A stretch of DNA of 64,000 nt. It comes from JAZNQL01 sp045531205. Its GTDB lineage: Bacteria > Bacillota > Clostridia > UMGS1883 > UMGS1540. The notes beneath the pieces were generated by a model that ran no database searches, was not told where the DNA came from, and worked only from the letters and a program-made list of their open reading frames with translations. Positions 46,442-56,351 of the stretch are shown in pieces. The position numbers and the translations under genes were made by a program. Each line of letters begins with the position of its first letter. Positions within the stretch are counted from its first letter, which is position 1. The DNA is taken from assembly GCA_045531205.1 (NCBI GenBank), contig JAZSDN010000050.1:135352-199351 (forward strand), read 5' to 3'.

Positions 46442-46887
46442 CGTACTTTCATTGCCCTTTCTATATCACGCTGTGCATCACGCTTTGCAGCCGTATCTCT
46501 TTTATCGTACTGCTTTTTACCGCGGCAAAGCCCAAGCTCAACTTTTACGTTTGAACCGCTCCAGTAAAGAGAGAGAGGGATAAGTGAAAAACCGTCTCTC
46601 ATAACTTTGCCAAAAAGCTTAAGTATTTCTTTTTTGTGCATTAAAAGTTTTTTATCGCGCAATGGGTCTTTATTAAATATATTCCCCTGTTCGTAAGGAC
46701 TTATATGCATACCGTGAACAAAAAGCTCTCCCTCTTTCACAGATGCATAACAGTCTTTAAGATTTACCTTTCCTTGTCTTATTGACTTTACCTCGGTTCC
46801 GTATAGCTCTATTCCTGCCTCGTACGTTTCTTCCACGAAGTAATCGTGTCTTGCTTTTTTGTTTTGTGCTATTACTTTTGACTGCAT
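46438..46887 (-). CDS. smpB: SsrA-binding protein SmpB
   Basis: 149 residues. [20 protein letters not shown] near 9-28, [19 protein letters not shown] and the basic tail ([19 protein letters not shown]) fit. Delivers tmRNA to stalled ribosomes. Its first 131 bases overlap the end of rnr in another frame. The ssrA gene is not in this window. Confidence 0.96.
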   Translation of the reverse strand: MQSKVIAQNKKARHDYFVEETYEAGIELYGTEVKSIRQGKVNLKDCYASVKEGELFVHGMHISPYEQGNIFNKDPLRDKKLLMHKKEILKLFGKVMRDGFSLIPLSLYWSGSNVKVELGLCRGKKQYDKRDTAAKRDAQRDIERAMKVR

Positions 46888-48727
46888 GGTTTAATTCCTC
46901 CGTCAAAACAAAATATATTCTGCGTGCAGTTTCATCGATAGACGAAACAGTTACCCCTACTTTATCTCCAAGCTTATATTTTCTGCCTTTTCTCTTTCCG
47001 TAGAGCAAAAATCTTTCTTCGTCAAATATATAATAATCGTCTTTTAAATCTTCAAGCAGTAAAAGACCTTCAACTGTGTTATCAAGCTCCAAAAACATAC
47101 CAAAGTTTGTAACAGAGGTTATGGTAGCTTTAAAACTACTTCCGATTTTATCTTTCATAAATACGCAGGTTTCGTATCTTATTGCATCTCTTGATGCGTT
47201 TTCAGCATCCTCTTCTCTTTGCGATGAATTATATGCCGCCTCTTCTACTGTTTTTTCAAAATGTGAAACATCCTTACCTGCTAAAAAACTTTTTATAACC
47301 CTGTGAGTAAATAAATCAGGGTAACGGCGTATAGGCGAAGTAAAATGACAATAATATTCTGCCGCTATTCCAAAATGTCCTGTATTATCTTTGCTGTAAA
47401 GTGCCTTACACATAGAGCGTAAAAGCATCATATTTACTATTTTATCGCATCTTTTTCCGTCGGCTTGCTTCAGAATTGAATCAATATTGCTACCCGAAAA
47501 GCCCAAAAGACGGGCAAATTTAATAAATCTTTCTTCTTTTTCTTTTTTTAAACTTTCGTGTACACGAAAAATTATAGGTAGTTCATTTTTAACCGCAAAC
47601 TCTGCAACTGCACAGTTTGCCGCTATCATAAATTCTTCTATAATGATATTAGAAATTTCGGGTTCCTTCTTTATAATGTCAACAGGCTCCCCGTCCTGCA
47701 TTACAACATAACTTTCAGGAATATCAAGGTTTATACTGCCATTCCCAAATCTCTTTTCTCTTAAAATATTTGCAAGCTTTTCCATAGAAAAAAGCATTGG
47801 TTTTATATTTTCATACTCTTTCCAAAGCTCGTTTTCCGAATCAGCAAGCATTTTTGTTACATCGGTATAAACTAAACGGTAATCAGATTTTATTACAGAT
47901 TCAGTTATTTTAAAATCTAAAAGTTCTCCTGCAGAATCAAACTTTAAAACGGCACTTAATGTAAGTTTATCTTCCAAAGGATGAAGGCTGCAAAGATTGT
48001 TTGAAAGCTGCTCCGGGAGCATTGGCACAACAAGGTCAGGTAAATAACAGCTTGTTCCTCTTTCAAATGCTTCATTATCAAGAAAGCTTTTTTCTTTTAC
48101 ATAATGCGAAACATCTGCTATATGAACATACAAAGTATATATGTTGTTTTCAAATTCAAGAGAAATTGCATCGTCAAGGTCTTTTGCATCAGCACCGTCA
48201 ATTGTTACGGTCAAAAGCTTTCTGTAATCTTCTCTGCCTTCTGTTTTGGGTTTTGCCAAAAGGCTTTCTGCCTCATTTATAACATCATCTGTAAATTTTT
48301 TAGCAAATCCGTAGGTGTGTAAAATTGCAGAAATTTCGGCACTGTTTTCTCCCTGTTTCCCAAGCGATAAAATAACCTTTCCAAGTCTTCTTTCCCAGTC
48401 TGTAACAGAAAAAAGAACCTTTTGCCCGTTATAAGATGAAGAGTTTTCGGTTATTAAAAAAGTATCATTACTTCTTTTATTATCTGGCATAAAAATACCT
48501 GCTTCACACGAGCCGCATAATGTATGAGTGCCACGCTCGAGTATTTTTATAATTTCGCCTTCCCTGTCATACGGATCAGTAATTAAAACTTCAACTAAAT
48601 CTCCGTCAAAAGCGGTATTTTTATTTTCTGCTGATATATATACATCGCCCTCATCATTTAACACAAAGCCAAAGCCTTTGGGGTTTTGATTATATATTCC
48701 GCTTATTTTGGCAAGGTGTTTTTTCAT
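46757..48727 (-). CDS. rnr: Ribonuclease R
   Basis: 3'-5' exoribonuclease, 656 residues: cold-shock domain ([15 protein letters not shown]), RNB catalytic domain with [17 protein letters not shown] near 173-189 holding the metal aspartates, S1 domain ([20 protein letters not shown]) and a Lys/Arg-rich tail (about the last 40 residues). The tail is coded wholly inside smpB in a different frame. In E. coli the basic tail is needed for RNase R action in trans-translation. Confidence 0.95.
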   Translation of the reverse strand: MKKHLAKISGIYNQNPKGFGFVLNDEGDVYISAENKNTAFDGDLVEVLITDPYDREGEIIKILERGTHTLCGSCEAGIFMPDNKRSNDTFLITENSSSYNGQKVLFSVTDWERRLGKVILSLGKQGENSAEISAILHTYGFAKKFTDDVINEAESLLAKPKTEGREDYRKLLTVTIDGADAKDLDDAISLEFENNIYTLYVHIADVSHYVKEKSFLDNEAFERGTSCYLPDLVVPMLPEQLSNNLCSLHPLEDKLTLSAVLKFDSAGELLDFKITESVIKSDYRLVYTDVTKMLADSENELWKEYENIKPMLFSMEKLANILREKRFGNGSINLDIPESYVVMQDGEPVDIIKKEPEISNIIIEEFMIAANCAVAEFAVKNELPIIFRVHESLKKEKEERFIKFARLLGFSGSNIDSILKQADGKRCDKIVNMMLLRSMCKALYSKDNTGHFGIAAEYYCHFTSPIRRYPDLFTHRVIKSFLAGKDVSHFEKTVEEAAYNSSQREEDAENASRDAIRYETCVFMKDKIGSSFKATITSVTNFGMFLELDNTVEGLLLLEDLKDDYYIFDEERFLLYGKRKGRKYKLGDKVGVTVSSIDETARRIYFVLTEELNHAVKSNSTKQKSKTRLLRGRNVRGRNRAIRNRGKVNKTRKGKS

Positions 48728-48745
48728 AAGAGCAATTCCTTTCTT

Positions 48746-48772
48746 AAAAAAGCCGCCCCATTAAGAGGCGGC
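48746..48772 (-). terminator. Terminator after secG
   Basis: On the minus strand GCCGCC - 9-base loop - GGCGGC - TTTTTT. The GC stem and U run are typical. It sits between secG and rnr. Confidence 0.85.
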
Positions 48773-48789
48773 CAAGGGTTTTTGGTTGA

Positions 48790-49032
48790 TTATTTAATAA
48801 GCGATAAAGCTATTGATAAAGCAACAAACAAAACAGCAAATACTATTGTGAGAATTTCTAAAAGACCTTCTCTTGTTCTTGCTTTGTTTTTACCAAAAAA
48901 GTTATCAGAACCGTTATTTGATCCGCCAATAGCGCCTGAAAGACCTGCTTCCTTCTGCTTCTGAAGAAGAACCACTACTATCAGAGCAATAGCAACTATT
49001 ATGTAGATTATTGAAAATATTGTCTGTAACAT
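48790..49032 (-). CDS. secG: Protein translocase subunit SecG
   Basis: 80 residues, two helices: MLQTIFSIIYIIVAIALIVVV... and TIVFAVLFVALSIALSL. The LQKQKEAGLSGAIGG loop is typical of SecG. ATG at 49032 has GGAGGTG 8 bases upstream; a longer frame to 49080 would start inside the promoter. Confidence 0.93.
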   Translation of the reverse strand: MLQTIFSIIYIIVAIALIVVVLLQKQKEAGLSGAIGGSNNGSDNFFGKNKARTREGLLEILTIVFAVLFVALSIALSLIK

Positions 49033-49068
49033 TCTACTTACACCTCCAAATTTTTCTATTACCTTGCT

Positions 49069-49097
49069 ATTGTAACACAATATTTCAGTTTTGACAA
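49069..49097 (-). promoter_or_regulatory. Promoter of secG
   Basis: TTGTCA (49092-49097), 17 bases, TACAAT (49069-49074) on the minus strand. Confidence 0.75.
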
Positions 49098-49105
49098 GCT
49101 TTTTT

Positions 49106-49139
49106 TGAGATTTGCGGAAATTTATTTATAATTTCCGCA
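49106..49139 (-). other. Hairpin across the enolase stop codon
   Basis: AGATTTGCGGAAATT / AATTTCCGCAAATCT pair around the eno stop codon, which lies at the loop. On the minus strand it is followed by an A run, not a U run, so it is not a normal intrinsic terminator. It may stabilise the 3' end or act with another factor. Confidence 0.5.
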
Positions 49140-50366
49140 AATCTGTGCTTCTATATTCAAAAGTCTGTTATATTTTGCTGTTCGCTCTCCCCTGCAAGGT
49201 GCTCCCGTCTTTATTTGTCCTGCACCAAGTCCAACAGCGAGGTCTGCTATAAATGTATCCTCAGTTTCACCGCTTCGGTGAGATATTATTGTACCCATAC
49301 CGCTTCCCATAGCAAGTTTTACTGCCGCTATTGTTTCTGTCAAAGTTCCTATCTGGTTTGGTTTTATTAAAACAGCGTTGCTTGCTTTTATATCTATTCC
49401 GTGGCTTATTCTGTCTGTATTTGTAACAAACAAATCATCGCCTACTATTTGTATTGCACGGCTTAAACGCATAGTAATTTTTTGCCATAAATCCCAGTCA
49501 TCTTCACTTGCCGGGTCTTCAACCGAAATTATGGGATAGTCTGATATTAAGCTGTCCCAGTATTTTATAAGCTCATCAGCATAAAATGTACGTCCTGATT
49601 TTGGCATAACATATAGTCCGTCCTCTTTGTACCAGCCGCTTGATGCTGCATCAAGAGCAATTTTTATTTCCTTGCCCGGTGTATATCCCGCCATTTGTGT
49701 AGCATACATTATAAGCTCTATAGCTTCTCTTTCATCTTCAAGGTCAGGGGCAACTCCCCCTTCGTCACCTACTGCTACAGAAATTCCTTTTTCCTTTAAA
49801 TATTTCTTCAGGCACATATTTATTTTTGTGCACATAAAAAGTCCTTGGCTAAAGGTTTGTGCACCTGTTGGAACTATCATAAATTCCTGAATGTCTATAT
49901 TGTTGTTTGCATGCTCTCCGCCGTTTAAAATATTCATCATAGGAAGAGGCATTATATCTGCCGTTGCTCCCCCAAGATAACGATAAAGTTCCATATTATT
50001 TGCGCCTGCAGCAGCTCTTGCCGCAGCAATTGAAACCGAAAGAATTGAGTTTGCACCAAGCTTTGACTTATTTTCTGTACCGTCAAGCATTATCATAGTA
50101 TTGTCAATTTCTTTCTGTTCTTCTGTGTGCATACCACAAACGGCTTCTCTTATAGGGCCTAAAACCGCATCTACAGCTTTTTGAACACCTTTACCGAAAA
50201 ATCTGTCTTTATCACGAAGCTCTGTTGCTTCGTGCACACCTGTAGATGCTCCAGACGGCACAGATGCACTGTATTTTTGTCCGTTTTCCAGAATTATTGT
50301 GCTTTGTACTGTGGGGTTTCCTCTTGAATCAAGTATTTCAATTGCTGATATATCTTTTATTTTCAT
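49122..50366 (-). CDS. eno: Enolase
   Basis: 2-phosphoglycerate to PEP. 414 residues (a little short of the usual ~430). SRGNPTVQ near 15, GGEHANNNIDIQEFMIVP near 147-164, LIKPNQIGTLTET and SHRSGETEDTFIADLAVG are the catalytic segments. TGAGGATG precedes the ATG. Downstream of gpmI in the glycolytic set. Confidence 0.97.
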   Translation of the reverse strand: MKIKDISAIEILDSRGNPTVQSTIILENGQKYSASVPSGASTGVHEATELRDKDRFFGKGVQKAVDAVLGPIREAVCGMHTEEQKEIDNTMIMLDGTENKSKLGANSILSVSIAAARAAAGANNMELYRYLGGATADIMPLPMMNILNGGEHANNNIDIQEFMIVPTGAQTFSQGLFMCTKINMCLKKYLKEKGISVAVGDEGGVAPDLEDEREAIELIMYATQMAGYTPGKEIKIALDAASSGWYKEDGLYVMPKSGRTFYADELIKYWDSLISDYPIISVEDPASEDDWDLWQKITMRLSRAIQIVGDDLFVTNTDRISHGIDIKASNAVLIKPNQIGTLTETIAAVKLAMGSGMGTIISHRSGETEDTFIADLAVGLGAGQIKTGAPCRGERTAKYNRLLNIEAQICGNYK

Positions 50367-50384
50367 AAAACATCCTCACATAAA

Positions 50385-50419
50385 AATCCTTACGGATATT
50401 TTACCCGTAAGGATTTTAA
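50385..50419. terminator. Hairpin between gpmI and eno
   Basis: AAAATCCTTACGG and CCGTAAGGATTTT pair with an 8-9 base loop and a TTTTT end on the minus strand. It could lower eno expression relative to gpmI or be a processing site. Confidence 0.65.
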
Positions 50420-50432
50420 ATATTCAAAAATT

Positions 50433-51950
50433 TTATTTTATAAGACTTTCTCCGTCCATTTCAGAGGGCTTTTCAAGTCCCATAATTTTAAGCATTGTGG
50501 GTGCTATATCGGCAAGTCTTCCGCTTTCTCTCATCTGCACAGCACCTTCGCCAACTACAACAAATGGCACTTTATTTGTTGTATGTGCTGTAAAGGGAGA
50601 ACCGTCAGCTTCTGCCATTTTATCTGCATTGCCGTGGTCTGCTGTAATAAGAGCTGTTCCACCTTGTGCCAAAACTGCTTCTACTACTTTTCCAACACAC
50701 TCGTCAACTGTTTCAACAGCTTTTACTGCACAGTCAAACATTCCTGTATGACCTACCATATCGCAGTTTGCAAAGTTTAAGATTATATTGTCATAGTTTC
50801 CTGATTCAATTTTTTCTATAACTGCATCACAAACTTCGTAAGCACTCATTTCGGGCTTTAAGTCATAGGTTGTTACCTTGGGTGAAGGAATTAAAACTCT
50901 GTCTTCACCTTCTGCCTGACGTTCTACACCGCCATTAAAGAAGAAGGTAACGTGTGCATATTTTTCTGTTTCAGCGATTCTAAGCTGTTTATAGCCGAGC
51001 TTTGAAATATAATCTCCAAAAGTATTTTCGAGTGAATGAGGACGGAATGCTATATCAACATTAGGCATTGTAGCATCGTACTGTGTCATACATACATAGT
51101 AAAGCGGGAATCTTCCGTTTGCTCTTTCAAAGCCTGTAAATTCATCATCAACAAATGCTCTTGTGATTTCGCGTGCTCTGTCGGGTCTGAAATTAAAAAA
51201 TACAACGCTGTCATTTTCTTTTATTGTTCCGTCACCGCTTGTTGCGGGAAGTAAAAATTCGTCTGTAACGTCGTTTTTATAAGAATTTTCAGCATATTCG
51301 GAAGCGTTTTCAAATTTTTCGCCTTCTCCGAATACAAGTGTTTTATAAGCCTTTTCTACTCTGTCCCATCTCTGGTCACGGTCCATTGCATAAAATCTGC
51401 CTATAACGCTTGCTATTTTACCTACACCAATTTTTGCACATTCTTCATCAAGTTCTTTTAAGAAGGTGGCTGCAGATGTCGGCGATACGTCACGTCCGTC
51501 GGTAATTGCGTGAATATAAACCTTTTCGATATTCTGTTTTTTTGCAAGCTGTAAAAGACCGTACAAATGTGTATTATGGCTATGTACCCCACCGTCTGAC
51601 AAAAGTCCCATAAAATGAAGGGCACTGTTGTTTTTACGGCAATTTTCACAAGCTGCCAAAAGAGCCTGGTTTTCGAAAAAGTCACCGTCGTTTATTGATT
51701 TTGTAATCTTTGTAAGCTCCTGATACACAATTCTGCCTGCACCAATGTTTGTATGACCAACTTCGGAGTTGCCCATCTGTCCGTCAGGAAGTCCTACTTC
51801 AAGTCCGCTTGCATCAATAGCTGTGTTAGGATATTCTTTTAAAAATCTGTCCATATTAGGGGTTTTTGCGGCATAAATTGCGTTTCCTTCTTTTTCTTCG
51901 TTTATGCCAAAACCGTCCATAATTATAAGTGTAACAAGTTTTTTATCCAA
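50433..51950 (-). CDS. gpmI: Cofactor-independent phosphoglycerate mutase
   Basis: Mn-dependent 3-PG/2-PG mutase of the alkaline phosphatase superfamily. 505 residues. IIMDGFGINEEKEGNAI (9-25) and QMGNSEVGHTNIGAGR (about 58-73; the Ser is the phosphorylated residue) are clear, as are ITADHGNADKM near 439-449. TIM-PGK product channels directly to it. Confidence 0.97.
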   Translation of the reverse strand: MDKKLVTLIIMDGFGINEEKEGNAIYAAKTPNMDRFLKEYPNTAIDASGLEVGLPDGQMGNSEVGHTNIGAGRIVYQELTKITKSINDGDFFENQALLAACENCRKNNSALHFMGLLSDGGVHSHNTHLYGLLQLAKKQNIEKVYIHAITDGRDVSPTSAATFLKELDEECAKIGVGKIASVIGRFYAMDRDQRWDRVEKAYKTLVFGEGEKFENASEYAENSYKNDVTDEFLLPATSGDGTIKENDSVVFFNFRPDRAREITRAFVDDEFTGFERANGRFPLYYVCMTQYDATMPNVDIAFRPHSLENTFGDYISKLGYKQLRIAETEKYAHVTFFFNGGVERQAEGEDRVLIPSPKVTTYDLKPEMSAYEVCDAVIEKIESGNYDNIILNFANCDMVGHTGMFDCAVKAVETVDECVGKVVEAVLAQGGTALITADHGNADKMAEADGSPFTAHTTNKVPFVVVGEGAVQMRESGRLADIAPTMLKIMGLEKPSEMDGESLIK

Positions 51951-51969
51951 AATAATTACATCTCCTCTT

Positions 51970-52000
51970 TAAAATAATGCCCGATTTCTCGGGCATTACT
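51970..52000 (-). terminator. Hairpin between pgk-tpi and gpmI
   Basis: AATGCCCGA-GAAA-TCGGGCATT on the minus strand followed by ATTTTAAA. The stem is strong but the U tract is poor, so partial termination or a processing site is likely. Confidence 0.55.
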
Positions 52001-52006
52001 TATTTT

Positions 52007-53953
52007 TTACGCATTTGCTATTACTGCGAAATCGTCTGCCTTAAGGCTTGCACCGCCGACTAATCCGCCATCAATATCACTGCAGGCAAAAAGACCTGCT
52101 GCATTTTTTGCGTTTACGCTTCCGCCGTAAAGTATTCTTATTTTAGCTGCTGTAGCTTCTCCGTAAAGTTCTTTTATAAGAACTCTTATAGCTGCACAAA
52201 CTTCGTTTGCCTGCTCGTCTGTTGCAGTTTTACCTGTGCCTATTGCCCAGATAGGTTCGTAAGCAATGATAAGCTTTTCTGCATCAGCGGCACTTACGTT
52301 CTGCAGTGCTATTTTAAGCTGTGTTCTTATAAAGTCAACTGTTACGCCGTATTCACGCTGCTGTAATGTTTCTCCGCAGCAGAGAATAGGTGTAATGTTA
52401 TGTGCTATTGCTGCTAAAACTTTTTTGTTTACTGTTTCGTCTGTTTCAGCAAAGTATTCTCTTCTTTCAGAGTGGCCGATAACAACATATTCTACTCCCA
52501 TTTCCTTGAGCATACAGGGTGAAACTTCACCTGTGAAAGCACCTTTTTCTTCAAAATAAAGGTTCTGTGCTGCAACCTTTATGTTTGAGCCTTTTGCAGC
52601 TTCAAGTGCGGTTTGAATACAAACAAATGAAGGACAAACGATAACTTCGTTTTTGGCATCCTTTGTTTTTTCTACCAAAGCTTCAACAAGTGCTTTTGCT
52701 TCAGCGGGAGTGTTGTTCATCTTCCAGTTACCTGCTGCTACTTTTTTTTTTGCGTCATCAGCTTCCATTAAGCAGTCAATACCGGGAAGAATTTTACCTT
52801 CCAGGAATTCAAGTGATGCACCGCCACCTGTTGAGATATGTGTCATCTTATCAGCAAAACCAAGCTGTTCTGCTGCAGCTGCACTGTCGCCACCGCCGAT
52901 TACTGTTACTGCATCGGTTTCTGCCATTGCTTTTGCTACTGCTATTGTACCGCAAGCAAGGTCAGGATTTTCGAACACGCCCATAGGACCGTTCCATATA
53001 ACTGTTTTTGCAGTTTTGATTTTGTCTGCAAAAAGCTTATCTGTCTTTCTGCCGATATCAAGACCCATTTTGTCAGCAGGGATTTTGTCTACATCTACAA
53101 ACTCAACATCCATCTTCTTGTTTGAAGGATTGGGATATTCGCTGCATACTGCTGTATCAATAGGTAATAAGAGTTCTACACCCTTATCGCTTGCTTTTTT
53201 CATAAGATTTGTTGCAAGTTCAATTTTATCTGTTTCGCAAAGTGAAGTACCGATTTCGTATCCCTTTGCTTTTAAGAAGGTATATGCCATACCGCCGCCG
53301 ATGATAAGTGTATCTACCTTTTCGAGAAGGTTTTCTATAACACCTATTTTATCCGAAACTTTTGCACCGCCTAAGATAGCTATGAAAGGACGTTCGGGAT
53401 TTGATATAGCGTCACCCATTATTTTGATTTCTTTTCTGATAAGGTATCCGCATACAGCAGGAATATAATCAGCAACACCTGCTGTTGAAGCGTGTGCTCT
53501 GTGTGCTGTACCAAATGCATCGTTTACAAAAATTTCGGCTAAAGATGCAAGTTCTTTTGAAAATTCAGGATCGTTCTTTTCTTCTTCTTTATGGAATCTT
53601 ACATTTTCAAGAAGCATTACATCGCCGTCTGCAAGTTCAGACGCAAGCTTATGTGCGGATTCTCCAACAACATCAGCTGCCATTTTTACTTCTTTGCCTA
53701 AAAGTTCGGAAAGTCTTGCTGCAACGGGAGCAAGGCTGTACTTCATATTAAATTCACCCTTTGGTCTGCCAAGGTGTGAGCATAAAATTACTTTTGCGCC
53801 GTTGTCTACAAGGTACTTAATTGTGGGAAGTGCACCGATAAGTCTGTTTTCGTCTGTGATATTCTTATTCTCATCAAGAGGTACGTTAAAATCACATCTT
53901 ACTAAAACTTTTTTACCGCGAACTTCAATGGATTCTACAGTCTTTTTATTCAT
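52007..53953 (-). CDS. Phosphoglycerate kinase - triosephosphate isomerase fusion
   Basis: 648 residues in one frame. Residues 1-~400 are a full phosphoglycerate kinase ([49 protein letters not shown]). Residues ~405-648 are a full TIM ([21 protein letters not shown] with the His, [15 protein letters not shown] with the Glu, [11 protein letters not shown]). The codons at 401-404 are GCA AAA AAA AAA, giving ten A (52742-52751). A shift into either other frame there stops at once, releasing PGK. A bifunctional PGK-TIM is known from Thermotoga. Starts with AAGGAG 8 bases upstream. Confidence 0.95.
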   Translation of the reverse strand: MNKKTVESIEVRGKKVLVRCDFNVPLDENKNITDENRLIGALPTIKYLVDNGAKVILCSHLGRPKGEFNMKYSLAPVAARLSELLGKEVKMAADVVGESAHKLASELADGDVMLLENVRFHKEEEKNDPEFSKELASLAEIFVNDAFGTAHRAHASTAGVADYIPAVCGYLIRKEIKIMGDAISNPERPFIAILGGAKVSDKIGVIENLLEKVDTLIIGGGMAYTFLKAKGYEIGTSLCETDKIELATNLMKKASDKGVELLLPIDTAVCSEYPNPSNKKMDVEFVDVDKIPADKMGLDIGRKTDKLFADKIKTAKTVIWNGPMGVFENPDLACGTIAVAKAMAETDAVTVIGGGDSAAAAEQLGFADKMTHISTGGGASLEFLEGKILPGIDCLMEADDAKKKVAAGNWKMNNTPAEAKALVEALVEKTKDAKNEVIVCPSFVCIQTALEAAKGSNIKVAAQNLYFEEKGAFTGEVSPCMLKEMGVEYVVIGHSERREYFAETDETVNKKVLAAIAHNITPILCCGETLQQREYGVTVDFIRTQLKIALQNVSAADAEKLIIAYEPIWAIGTGKTATDEQANEVCAAIRVLIKELYGEATAAKIRILYGGSVNAKNAAGLFACSDIDGGLVGGASLKADDFAVIANA

Positions 53954-53985
53954 ATTCTTTTCTCCTTCTAATATTTATCCTATCC

Positions 53986-54014
53986 ATTTTACAATATTTT
54001 TTACAAAATTACAA
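53986..54014 (-). promoter_or_regulatory. Promoter of the glycolytic genes
   Basis: TTGTAA (54009-54014), 17 bases, TAAAAT (53986-53991) on the minus strand, about 33 bases before the pgk-tpi ATG. Confidence 0.65.
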
Positions 54015-54085
54015 GAAAAATTTTCATTATTCGGTAAATTTTTTTCAAATAAGGTGAAAAATTATCTCTTTCGAAGAATAAATAC

Positions 54086-54114
54086 TTGACATATTTAATA
54101 TTTTATAATACTAT
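54086..54114 (+). promoter_or_regulatory. Promoter of murT-gatD
   Basis: TTGACA (54086-54091), 17 bases, TACTAT (54109-54114). The start should be near 54121, giving a very short leader. Confidence 0.7.
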
Positions 54115-54129
54115 TTTGTTATAAATTTT

Positions 54130-55512
54130 ATGAAAGTGTGCTTTTATATGAGAGATTTTTTAGCTACTGCTTTATGTAAAGCAACCCGTACAGCTTTAAG
54201 AATTACAAATCGTGGCGGTACTGCCCTTCCAGGGCGACTTGCCATGAAGGTTTCGCCTGAAATTTTAAAAAGTCTTGGCAAGGATGTTGAAGTATTGCTT
54301 GTTACAGGGACAAATGGCAAAACTACCTCTGCAAGAATGCTTGAGCAGGCGTTTGCAGATACAGGGAAAAGTTATTTTTCAAATAAATCAGGTTCTAATC
54401 TTATACAGGGGATTACCTCTGATTTTGCGGTAAACACTACGTTCTTTGGTAAGTCGAACAAAAAATATGCAGTAATTGAATGTGATGAAGCCGCTTCAAA
54501 AGAAGTTATCCGTCTTGTAAAGCCAAAGGTTATTTTGGTTACAAATGTTTTCCGTGACCAGCTTGACCGTTTTGGAGAAATAACTCATACTCTTGAAAAT
54601 ATTTACACAGGGCTTTCAAATGCTCCTGATGCAACAATTTGTTTAAATGCAGACTGTTCGCTTACATCATCTTTAGCAAAAAGGCTTCCTAACAAGATTT
54701 GTTTTTATGGAGTAGATGTTCCTTTATACGAAAAACCTGCCGAAGAAGTAAGTGATGCCCTTCATTGCATAGAATGTAAAAACGAATACAAATACACTTA
54801 TAAAACCTACGGTCATCTTGGCGGTTTTTACTGTGAAAACTGTGGTTATAAAAGGCAAAGCTGTGATGTTTCGGTTTGCAGTGTTTTAGAACAAACTCCC
54901 GATTACAGCCGTGTTGTTATGAACTGCAATGGCGAAAAAAGTGAAGTTAAAATAAATCTTCCTGCAGGCTACAACATATATAATGCTGCAGGTTCGGTTG
55001 CGGCACTTACTGCTATGGGATTTTCTTTTGGCGAGGCAAAAAGTGCTATTGAAAACTTTGAGTGCGGCTTTGGCAGAATGGAAAAATTTGACCTTGGCGG
55101 TCGTGATATGAGAATGATACTCATAAAAAATCCTGCCGGTTGCAATCAGGTTTTAAATTATATTTCTTCATTTAATGATAAATTTGTATTTGCTTTATGT
55201 ATAAATGATAAAATTGCCGACGGAACAGACATATCCTGGCTTTATGATGTTGATTTTGAAAAACTTGAAAGCTTTGGCGATAAGCTTGCCGGAATTTATA
55301 TTTCGGGAAGTCGGTGCTATGATATGGCTTTGCGTTTGAAGTATACAGGTATAAATCAGGATAAAATAAAAATTCTGCCCGACTTTGACGAGCTTATAGG
55401 CGAGCTTGCTATTCAAAGCTATCCTACTGTAGTTGTACCCACGTATACTGCTATGCTTGAGTTCCGCTCAAAGCTTTTACGAAAGCTTGGCGGCAAAGAG
55501 TTCTGGAGGTAA
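54130..55512 (+). CDS. murT: Lipid II isoglutaminyl synthase, MurT subunit
   Basis: With GatD amidates the D-Glu of lipid II. 460 residues of Mur-ligase type: LLVTGTNGKTTSARM near 57-71 is the ATP loop, DEAASKE near 121 the middle domain, and the Cys4 insert CIECKNEY...FYCENCGY (about 214-242) is the zinc ribbon found in MurT. The ATG at 54130 leaves a leader of only ~9 bases; ATG at 54148 (MRDFLATAL) is an alternative with a weak GAAAG site. Confidence 0.9.
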   Translation: MKVCFYMRDFLATALCKATRTALRITNRGGTALPGRLAMKVSPEILKSLGKDVEVLLVTGTNGKTTSARMLEQAFADTGKSYFSNKSGSNLIQGITSDFAVNTTFFGKSNKKYAVIECDEAASKEVIRLVKPKVILVTNVFRDQLDRFGEITHTLENIYTGLSNAPDATICLNADCSLTSSLAKRLPNKICFYGVDVPLYEKPAEEVSDALHCIECKNEYKYTYKTYGHLGGFYCENCGYKRQSCDVSVCSVLEQTPDYSRVVMNCNGEKSEVKINLPAGYNIYNAAGSVAALTAMGFSFGEAKSAIENFECGFGRMEKFDLGGRDMRMILIKNPAGCNQVLNYISSFNDKFVFALCINDKIADGTDISWLYDVDFEKLESFGDKLAGIYISGSRCYDMALRLKYTGINQDKIKILPDFDELIGELAIQSYPTVVVPTYTAMLEFRSKLLRKLGGKEFWR

Positions 55513-55515
55513 GTT

Positions 55516-56250
55516 ATGAAGGTTAATATTTGTCATCTTTATCCCGATATTTTAAATCTTTACGGTGACAGCGGTAATATTCTTTGTATGACTCATCGTT
55601 TAAAACAAAGAAATATTGATTTTTCTGTTACCCCTGTTTCCCTTGGAGAAAGTGTTGATTTTTCGGTTTTTGATTTATTTTTTATTGGTGGCGGTCAGGA
55701 TTTTGAACAGAATATGCTGCTTGACGATTTAAAAAGCACGGGCAAGGCTCATGCTATTAAGGATGCCGTTGAATGTGGCAAAGTTTTTCTTTGCATTTGC
55801 GGCGGTTTTCAGATAATGGGAAAATATTTTATTGCTCCTGACGGCAAAAAAAGTGACCTTCTGGGAGTTGTTGATTTTTATACAGAAGGTTCAAAACAAA
55901 GAATGACAGGAAATTATATTTTTAACTGCACAGAAGAAAGTGGTTCCCACCAGATTGTTGGTTTTGAAAACCATGCAGGCAAAACATATCTTGGTAATGC
56001 TATCTCCCCTCTTGGAAATATTGTTTCAGGATATGGAAACAACGGAAAAGACAAAACTGAAGGTGTGCGTTACAAAAATTTGTTTGGCACATACTGTCAC
56101 GGTCCGCTTCTGCCAAAGAATCCTGGTCTTTGTGACGAAATCCTTTTAACTGCTATAAAGCAGAAGGATGAAAACTTTACTCTTGCACCTTTAGATGACA
56201 CACTTGAAAATTTGGCTCACGATACGGCTGTAAAAACTATTTTAAAATAA
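55516..56250 (+). CDS. gatD: Lipid II isoglutaminyl synthase, GatD subunit
   Basis: 244-residue glutamine amidotransferase of CobQ-like class. FLCICGGFQIMGKYF near 93-107 contains the nucleophile Cys and GTYCHGPLLPKNP near 196-208 the catalytic His. Supplies ammonia to MurT, 3 bases downstream of it with GGAGG at the end of murT. Confidence 0.93.
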   Translation: MKVNICHLYPDILNLYGDSGNILCMTHRLKQRNIDFSVTPVSLGESVDFSVFDLFFIGGGQDFEQNMLLDDLKSTGKAHAIKDAVECGKVFLCICGGFQIMGKYFIAPDGKKSDLLGVVDFYTEGSKQRMTGNYIFNCTEESGSHQIVGFENHAGKTYLGNAISPLGNIVSGYGNNGKDKTEGVRYKNLFGTYCHGPLLPKNPGLCDEILLTAIKQKDENFTLAPLDDTLENLAHDTAVKTILK

Positions 56251-56254
56251 ATTT

Positions 56255-56287
56255 TTCCCCTTCATTTTTTTGAAGGGGAATTTTTTT
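56255..56287 (+). terminator. Terminator after gatD
   Basis: TTCCCCTTCA - 6 T - TGAAGGGGAA then TTTTTTT. Confidence 0.9.
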
Positions 56288-56294
56288 AAATATA

Positions 56295-56323
56295 TTGATT
56301 TTTTGTCTGCTTTGTGATATATT
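56295..56323 (+). promoter_or_regulatory. Promoter of the ECF S-component gene
   Basis: TTGATT (56295-56300), 17 bases, TATATT (56318-56323). The short leader rules out a riboswitch. Confidence 0.6.
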
Positions 56324-56351
56324 TATCTAATCAAAAGACAGGAGGTTTTTT

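Noticed and set aside
46757..46887. Frameshift error at the end of rnr
   Set aside because: The domain order is complete and the tail is basic, as expected for RNase R; an overlap explains it without an error.
56324..56351. Vitamin riboswitch before the ECF S component
   Set aside because: The leader after the promoter is too short for any known class.
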